Source: Methylobacterium thuringiense | GTDB lineage: Bacteria; Pseudomonadota; Alphaproteobacteria; Rhizobiales; Beijerinckiaceae | Assembly (NCBI RefSeq): GCF_022179645.1 | Contig: NZ_BPRA01000012.1 | Span: forward strand, 157,488-221,487 | DNA length: 64,000 nucleotides | Direction: 5' to 3' | Shown here: in pieces, positions 59,051 through 64,000 of the stretch | Layout: the number at the start of each line of letters is the position of its first letter | Position numbering within the stretch: the first letter of the stretch is position 1 | Notes under the pieces: model-generated | The model's database searches: none | What the model saw: the letters and a program-made list of their open reading frames with translations, nothing else | What the model was told of the DNA's origin: nothing | Translations under genes and position numbers: made by a program

Positions 59051-59971
59051 TCACGGGATGCGCATGTCGCGGAGCACCCGATCCTGAAAATCCTTCACCG
59101 GACCGGCATGGACCAGCTCCATGTCTCCGAGCACCGTATCCATGGTCAGCGAGGCGGCGCGCAGATGCTGCGCGATCTGTAGAACGCGATCGATGGAATC
59201 GGCGGCGTGGAAGGCACGGCCCTCCGCAGTCGCATCGTCCGGCAGGACCGAGCGGGCACTGCGTACGGTCTCGCGCAGGGACGGTTTCAGTTCGTTCAAA
59301 GCACGTTCCGAGCAGCGTTCCACGATTGGCCAAAGATGGTCGCCGAGCAGCATCTCGCCGGTGAAGCCGGCGTCCGGCATCAACGCGTTGTGGAAGTGAT
59401 GGGCCATGGCGGCGAGGAAGACCACGGTGGGATCGGCTCGGTAGAACGGACTCAGCACGACACCGTAAACCGCCACGATCAGGCAGTGCTCTGCGTGATT
59501 CTCCGGCGGTTCGAGCAGGATGCGCGGCTTGCCGGGGCAGGTCACGCCGGCCCGCGGCTGCTGGGCCTGTGCGGTGACGAAGTCGGGCAGGGGGCCGGCC
59601 GGGAGAGCCTCCTGCGAAGGGCGCAGACAGGCGCGGAGACGATCGCGCAGGGCGGGATCGACCTGCTCGGTGACGGCATCGAAGCCGGCAACGAGAATGG
59701 CCGAGCCCTGTGCGTCGTCGAGTCCGGCAGCCGCGAGAAATGCACCGTCGATGTCGCATAGCCGCGTGGCAGCCAGCGCGCTGGCGGTCACCTGAAGCGC
59801 CACCGTCTCCGGCGAGGCCCCACCGGTGAGCGCTCCCCAACCCTGCGCAAACAGTCGCTCGGCGATCGACCCGGCGCGTCCGGCTGAGCGGACGCGCTTG
59901 AGATCGCCGAGTTCGACGAGAAGCTCGCGCAAGGGGAGGGGCGCGGCGGCTGCCGTGCCCAGGGGCGACAT
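59051..59971 (-). CDS. HD-domain-like protein with variant metal motif
   Basis: A 306-aa protein. The C-terminal half has HD-like features: NHAEHCLIVAVYGVVL (first His), FLAAMAHHFHNALMPDAG where the usual HD pair reads HH, and FHAADSIDRVLQIAQHL (the final Asp). The N-terminal ~130 residues are Ala/Leu-rich with no clear motif. A phosphohydrolase role would fit, since the pathway needs a phosphatase after inositol-3-phosphate synthesis, but the lost Asp makes this uncertain. The ATG at 59971 overlaps the ino1 stop as TGATG; an ATG at 59989 is also possible. Confidence 0.6.
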   Translation of the reverse strand: MSPLGTAAAAPLPLRELLVELGDLKRVRSAGRAGSIAERLFAQGWGALTGGASPETVALQVTASALAATRLCDIDGAFLAAAGLDDAQGSAILVAGFDAVTEQVDPALRDRLRACLRPSQEALPAGPLPDFVTAQAQQPRAGVTCPGKPRILLEPPENHAEHCLIVAVYGVVLSPFYRADPTVVFLAAMAHHFHNALMPDAGFTGEMLLGDHLWPIVERCSERALNELKPSLRETVRSARSVLPDDATAEGRAFHAADSIDRVLQIAQHLRAASLTMDTVLGDMELVHAGPVKDFQDRVLRDMRIP

Positions 59972-61161
59972 CAGTTCGCGCCGAGCCAATCGAGCAGCAT
60001 CTTCTGCTGCTTGCCGAAATCGTGCTCGGGGCCGGCGCCGTTCTTGACCATGGGCGCCTTGAAGAAGCTCGAGAGCTGCTCCTGCGCGCCGCCGTCGCCG
60101 CGCTGCTTGGCGAGGTCGAGGACGCGGGCGATCTCGATGACGAGGGGGGCAGCGAGAATCGAGTCCTTGCAGAGGAAGTTGACCTTGATCTGCATGCGCT
60201 GGCCCATGAAGCCGGTAACGTCGATGTTGTCCCAGGCTTCCTTGTCGTCGCCACGCGGGCGGTAATAGTGGATATGCACGAGATGGTCCTCGACGGGGTA
60301 GCCGAGGATCGAGTCGAGCACCGTGCCCTTGGTGTTGATCTTCGACTGCAAGGACGACGGATCGTTCAGGGCGAGACCGTCACGGTTGCCGAGGATGTTC
60401 GTCGAGAACCAGCCGTCGACATGGAGCGCCCGGGCCTTGAAGGCTGGCGCCAGCACGGTCTTCATCATGGTCTGACCGGTCTTGCCGTCCTTGCCGGCGA
60501 CGGGCACGCCCATCTCCTTGGCGAGGTTCAGCAACGCCGGAATGTCGGCAGCGACGCTCGGCGTGAAGTTGCCGTAGGGCACGCCGCTCTTGATCGCCGC
60601 GTAGGCGTAGAGCATCGCCGGGGAAATCGACTCGTCGTCGGTGTCGAGGCCCTTCTCGAAGGCTTCCGTCGAATTCAGTACGGCCGCGGTCAGGTCGGGC
60701 CAGCGCTCCGTCGAGGCGAGATTGATCACGACGACCTCGTCGAGGTTGCTCTCCTGCCGGAAGCGCTTTAGGTCGTTGGCGATAATCGAGACCGTCTCAC
60801 GATGATCCTTGGCGACGATGCGGTTGCCGCCCTCGATGTTCTTGCAGAACTTGGCGCTGCCAACGGCCGGCCAGGGCGTGATGCCCTTGAGCACCTGGGC
60901 CCCGTTCTCGATGTCCTGCTTGGTGAGCACGCCATGACCGGTCGCGGCCGAGGCGAGGTCGTCGCTGTTCAGGTCCCAGCCGCCGAAGACGAGGTCCTTG
61001 TAGTCGGTCATCCCCTGAACGGAGACGCCGGCAAGAGGCAGACCGTCGAGCCGGTTCGATCCTGTCTTGATCATCTCGATGCCGGCGATGGCGGTGGTGG
61101 CAACGGCGCCGCCCATGCCAACGAACGCGACGCCGACGCGGCGACCGGTCTGCATGCTCAT
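59971..61161 (-). CDS. ino1: myo-Inositol-1-phosphate synthase (L-myo-inositol 3-phosphate)
   Basis: NAD-dependent cyclisation of glucose-6-phosphate to inositol-3-phosphate. 396 aa with VGVAFVGMGGAVATTAIAG (NAD site), DYKDLVFGGWDLNSD, EVVVINLASTERWPDL, KDGKTGQTMMKTVLAP (the conserved catalytic-lysine region) and NILGNRDGLALNDP followed by SLQSKINTKGTVLDSILG. Start ATG 61161 (MSMQTG). First gene of the leftward operon; the HD-like gene starts at its stop codon. Two CtrA-like boxes lie 160-200 bp upstream, closer to the divergent transglycosylase. Confidence 0.95.
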   Translation of the reverse strand: MSMQTGRRVGVAFVGMGGAVATTAIAGIEMIKTGSNRLDGLPLAGVSVQGMTDYKDLVFGGWDLNSDDLASAATGHGVLTKQDIENGAQVLKGITPWPAVGSAKFCKNIEGGNRIVAKDHRETVSIIANDLKRFRQESNLDEVVVINLASTERWPDLTAAVLNSTEAFEKGLDTDDESISPAMLYAYAAIKSGVPYGNFTPSVAADIPALLNLAKEMGVPVAGKDGKTGQTMMKTVLAPAFKARALHVDGWFSTNILGNRDGLALNDPSSLQSKINTKGTVLDSILGYPVEDHLVHIHYYRPRGDDKEAWDNIDVTGFMGQRMQIKVNFLCKDSILAAPLVIEIARVLDLAKQRGDGGAQEQLSSFFKAPMVKNGAGPEHDFGKQQKMLLDWLGAN

Positions 61162-61321
61162 CGGGGAAGTACTTTCTGTCTGTTTGAAGAACGCGGCACT
61201 CGAATGCCGTCGCGCGGTAGCCCTGTCTCGGCCCGTATCAACTGGGTCGCGGAGAGTCCGTTCCAAGGCGGATGTGCCATGTTTCAAATGAATGGAAGCT
61301 GACGGACCGCCGCACCACTCG

Positions 61322-61361
61322 TTAACGAATAGTAAACACAGGGCCTTAACGCGGCATTAAC
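61322..61361. promoter_or_regulatory. Two CtrA-like boxes upstream of the lytic transglycosylase
   Basis: TTAA-N7-TTAAC at 61346-61361 is a perfect full CtrA site (TTAACGCGGCATTAAC). A second one, TTAA-N7-TAAAC at 61322-61337, has one mismatch, 24 bp away. The region 61162-61476 (315 bp) separates divergent ino1 and the transglycosylase; otherwise it holds no gene and a GC-rich stretch. Confidence 0.75.
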
Positions 61362-61476
61362 GCCGCCACGTTGGGATCATGGGCCGGTCCCATTGTCGTC
61401 ACACCTGACGGCGACACCCCGGGCACTTGATCGAAGCCGCGTCCGAGAACGCCGCGGCACGAAAAAAGGAAGTTTG

Positions 61477-62604
61477 ATGGGGGTTTTCCCGGAGCCGGCG
61501 CTCTGCGCCGACGACGTGAGCCGACTCGTGCCTACCGGGTCGAATGATGTCAACAACGCGAAGGCGGCTAAGCCGCTCACGATTCAGTGTTTTGCACCTC
61601 TGAACAGTCTGAAGCGCAACATTCTGGCAGGCCTGATCGCCAGTCTCGCGCTGAGTACCGTCCCGCTGACAGCCCTGGCACACGACCTCGGCGGCGTGAT
61701 TGCCACACTGCAGCCTCGCGAAGACCACCCGTTGGAGTGGGGCCGAACGAACCTCGGCGCTCAGGGGATCGTGACCCAGGCGGTGACGGACCATGACCCG
61801 GCGCGCCCGCCCGAGCCGAAGAGCGATGCCGATATGCTGCGCTTCGGCGACATGAGTGTATCGCGTCCGCTCGTTGCGACCATACTGCGCGCCTCCGAGG
61901 TGACGGGCGTCGACCCGGTTTACATGATGGCGCTCGCCGACAAGGAATCGAGCTTCGACACCGACGTGAAGTCATCGGCTTCTTCGGCGCAGGGCCTTTT
62001 TCAGTTCGTCACCGCAACCTGGCTCGAGATGATCCGCGACTACGGAGCTCGGCACGGCCTGACGGCCGAGGCCGCTGCGGTGAAGGGTCGCGGCGGCGCC
62101 ATCGGCATCACCGACGAGGCCATGCGCAAACGCGTTCTGGAGCTTCGCAACGACCCGTTCGTTTCCGGCTTGATGGCGGGTGAGCTGATCAAACGTGATC
62201 GCGCCCGGATCGAGAGCCGCATCGGCCGCGAACTCAAGACGACCGAGCTCTACATCGCCCACTTTCTCGGCACCGCGAGCGCCGGCAAGTTCCTGTCCCT
62301 CAGCGCCGACGACCCGGACCGCAGCGCACAGAAGGTCTTCGGCCGCGCCGCGCGCGCCAATCGCAGCATCTTCACGCAGAAGGATGGGGGCAAGCGTCGC
62401 AGCCTCACTGTCGCCGAGGTCCACGAACGGCTCGACGGCATGATCGACCAGCGCATCAGCCAATATCAGACGATCGCGGCAATGATCGCCCAGGAATCGC
62501 AGGACGTGGACGAAGAGCACGGCGGCGAATATCCGATGCTCGACGCCCGCCTCCGCCTGAAGGACGACCCCGTCCTGCCGCTGGTGGCGCCCACGATCCA
62601 GTAA
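61477..62604 (+). CDS. Lytic transglycosylase (SLT domain)
   Basis: Cleaves peptidoglycan glycan strands in the periplasm. 375 aa from ATG 61477, with AAGGAAG upstream. The N-terminal ~70 residues include a long n-region and hydrophobic segment (RNILAGLIASLALSTVPLTALA). The SLT core is RASEVTGVDPVYMMALADKES, with catalytic Glu in KES near residue 158, and SSASSAQGLFQFVTATWLEMI. The C-terminal 150 residues form a helical, family-specific region ending with QESQDVDEEH. Upstream CtrA-like boxes suggest cell-cycle control. Confidence 0.9.
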   Translation: MGVFPEPALCADDVSRLVPTGSNDVNNAKAAKPLTIQCFAPLNSLKRNILAGLIASLALSTVPLTALAHDLGGVIATLQPREDHPLEWGRTNLGAQGIVTQAVTDHDPARPPEPKSDADMLRFGDMSVSRPLVATILRASEVTGVDPVYMMALADKESSFDTDVKSSASSAQGLFQFVTATWLEMIRDYGARHGLTAEAAAVKGRGGAIGITDEAMRKRVLELRNDPFVSGLMAGELIKRDRARIESRIGRELKTTELYIAHFLGTASAGKFLSLSADDPDRSAQKVFGRAARANRSIFTQKDGGKRRSLTVAEVHERLDGMIDQRISQYQTIAAMIAQESQDVDEEHGGEYPMLDARLRLKDDPVLPLVAPTIQ

Positions 62605-62631
62605 GCGCCGGAACATCGGCCCGCGCAAAAA

Positions 62632-62670
62632 GGGCGGCGATCCAAACCCATCGGATCGCCGCCCTTTTTT
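62632..62670. terminator. Bidirectional intrinsic terminator
   Basis: GGGCGGCGATCC (62632-62643) and GGATCGCCGCCC (62653-62664) form a perfect 12-bp stem, preceded by a run of A's (62627-62631) and followed by six T's (62665-62670). It serves both the convergent transglycosylase and asd genes. Confidence 0.93.
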
Positions 62671-62700
62671 GATGTCTGGCGCCGGCCGTCGGACGCCCGA

Positions 62701-63735
62701 TCAGGCCGCCTGCTTCTGCCGGTTGAGCAGCTTGCGGTTGATCAGGACCTCAGCGATCTGAACCGTGTTCAGCGCCGCGCCCTTGCGAAGGTTGTCCGAG
62801 ACGCACCAGAAGGCGAGGCCGTTCTCGACGGTGGCGTCCTCGCGGATGCGCGAGACGTAGGTCGCGTCCTCGCCGGCCGCTTCGTGCGGAGTCATGTAGC
62901 CGCCGGCCTCGCGCTTATCGACGACGAGCACGCCCGGGGCCGCACGCAGGATCTCGGTGGCCTGCTCGACGGAGAGCGGCCGCTCGAACTCGACGTTCAC
63001 GGATTCGGCATGGCCGATGAAGACCGGAACGCGCACGGCGGTGGCCGTGAGCTTGATCTTCGGGTCGAGCATCTTCTTCGTCTCGGCCATCATCTTCCAC
63101 TCTTCCTTCGTGTAGCCGTCCTCCATGAACACATCGATGTGCGGGATGACGTTGAAGGCGATGCGCTTGGGAAACTTGGCCATGGTCATCTGGCCGGCCG
63201 TGAAGACCGAGCGGGTCTGCTGGAACAGCTCGTCCATGGCCTCCTTGCCGGCGCCGGAGACCGACTGGTAGGTCGAGACCACCACGCGCTTCACGGTAGC
63301 CGCATCGTGCAGCGGCTTCAGCGCGACGACGAGCTGCGCGGTCGAGCAGTTCGGGTTGGCGATGATGTTGCGCTTGGTGAATCCGACGATCGCGTCGGCA
63401 TTCACCTCGGGCACGATCAGCGGCACGTCCGAATCGTAGCGGAACGCCGACGAGTTATCGATGACGACGCAGCCCTGCTCGCCGATGCGGGGGCTCCACT
63501 CCTTCGAGATCTCGCCGCCTGCCGACATCAGGCAGATGTCGGTATCGGAGAAGTCGTGAGTGTCCAGCGCTTTGACCTTGAGGATCTTGTCGCCGAACGA
63601 GACCTCCTGGCCCACGCTGCGGCGCGAGGCCAACGCCACGACCTCGTCGGCCGGGAAGGCGCGCTCGGCCAGGATGTCGAGCATCTCGCGGCCAACATTG
63701 CCCGTGGCTCCGACGACGGCAACCTTGTAACCCAT
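62701..63735 (-). CDS. asd: Aspartate-semialdehyde dehydrogenase
   Basis: Reduces aspartyl phosphate to aspartate semialdehyde for lysine, threonine, methionine and diaminopimelate synthesis. 344 aa: NADP site KVAVVGATGNVGREML, the catalytic Cys in ANPNCSTAQLVVALKPLHD (near 134), STYQSVSGAGKEAMDEL, and RVPVFIGHAESVNVEFERPL with the catalytic His. ATG 63735 matches the family start. Convergent with the transglycosylase across a terminator. Confidence 0.97.
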   Translation of the reverse strand: MGYKVAVVGATGNVGREMLDILAERAFPADEVVALASRRSVGQEVSFGDKILKVKALDTHDFSDTDICLMSAGGEISKEWSPRIGEQGCVVIDNSSAFRYDSDVPLIVPEVNADAIVGFTKRNIIANPNCSTAQLVVALKPLHDAATVKRVVVSTYQSVSGAGKEAMDELFQQTRSVFTAGQMTMAKFPKRIAFNVIPHIDVFMEDGYTKEEWKMMAETKKMLDPKIKLTATAVRVPVFIGHAESVNVEFERPLSVEQATEILRAAPGVLVVDKREAGGYMTPHEAAGEDATYVSRIREDATVENGLAFWCVSDNLRKGAALNTVQIAEVLINRKLLNRQKQAA

Positions 63736-63980
63736 CTCGCATACTCCGCTGCGCGGCCTCAAGCTCGTGGCCGCATGCGCCAAAACGAAAAGGCCCGCCT
63801 CGAGCGTGACGAGGTTGGCTTTCCGAACGGCGGAGCAAGGCGCGCACGCACTCCGACTGTCAAGGCAGTGGTACGCATGTCCGCTGCCCGGACTTGATCG
63901 AAACCGGCCGAGCCTTTAAGCGGACCGCGCCTTGCGCCCGGTGTTGTTCCAGGCGCCCCCGCTCAGGATTGATTGGACCG

Positions 63981-64000
63981 ATGGGCAAGGAAAAGTTCAA
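63981..64000 (+). CDS. Start of a gene, possibly elongation factor Tu (3' end outside window)
   Basis: ATGGGCAAGGAAAAGTTCAA reads MGKEKF then a partial codon. Elongation factor Tu commonly starts M-A/S-K-E-K-F, so tuf is possible, but six residues cannot prove it. The 63736-63980 gap upstream contains no other gene; divergent from asd. Confidence 0.3.

Noticed and set aside
1-64000. CRISPR arrays, rRNA genes, insertion sequences or prophage
   Set aside because: No regularly spaced direct repeats, rRNA-like sequence, transposase/integrase or phage structural gene was seen.

Overview
The window comes from a high-GC alphaproteobacterium, most likely Methylobacterium/Methylorubrum. The grounds are protein style, very GC-rich codon use, a quinoprotein-dehydrogenase-type SoxYZ carrier, CtrA-like boxes and typical alphaproteobacterial intergenic palindromes. 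Most of it is ordinary chromosome, with small accessory modules between housekeeping operons. All assignments come from reading the sequence; no database search was possible.

Layout. 1-4.8 kb: end of a small secreted-type protein, tRNA-Gly and tRNA-Tyr, recJ, an alpha-oxoamine-synthase-like gene, and a FitAB/VapBC-type module whose antitoxin has an in-frame stop while the PIN toxin looks intact. 4.9-9.1 kb: RND pump with one adaptor. 9.2-12.4 kb: periplasmic redox operon (CcdA, thioredoxin-like protein, SoxYZ-like carrier) divergent from a Crp/Fnr regulator, with a CRP-like palindrome between. 12.4-12.9 kb: hairpin-rich non-coding DNA. 12.9-25 kb: GAF-GGDEF-PilZ protein, hypotheticals, a CobW GTPase, a DUF4926/DUF6883-like pair, a D,D-carboxypeptidase, queE, a GT21 glycosyltransferase, an HDAC-like deacetylase and a methyltransferase. 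24.5-30.5 kb: TetR regulator divergent from an RND operon with two adaptors.

30.5-36.5 kb: GDSL esterase, TrmO, AMP nucleosidase, HicAB, and a class A penicillin-binding protein ending in a nuclease-fold-like (SNase) domain. 36.5-44.7 kb: the rimP-nusA-ylxR-infB-rbfA-truB translation/transcription operon with an intrinsic terminator in its leader. 44.7-51.3 kb: M20 amidohydrolase, cueR, copA (CueR promoter overlapping the end of phoR), phoR and an MprF-type flippase-domain protein.

51.5-61.2 kb is the most interesting part: a tightly packed leftward operon of inositol-3-phosphate synthase, HD-like protein, methyltransferase, Gfo/Idh dehydrogenase, YcaO protein, sugar-isomerase-like TIM barrel, GT4 glycosyltransferase, LmbE-type deacetylase and a uracil-DNA-glycosylase-like protein. 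The Ino1 + GT4 + LmbE logic resembles the first steps of mycothiol assembly, but YcaO replaces the cysteine-ligase step. It looks like a pathway for an inositol-containing aminosugar product that I cannot match to a described system. The window ends with a lytic transglycosylase behind CtrA-like boxes, asd, and the first codons of another gene, possibly tuf.
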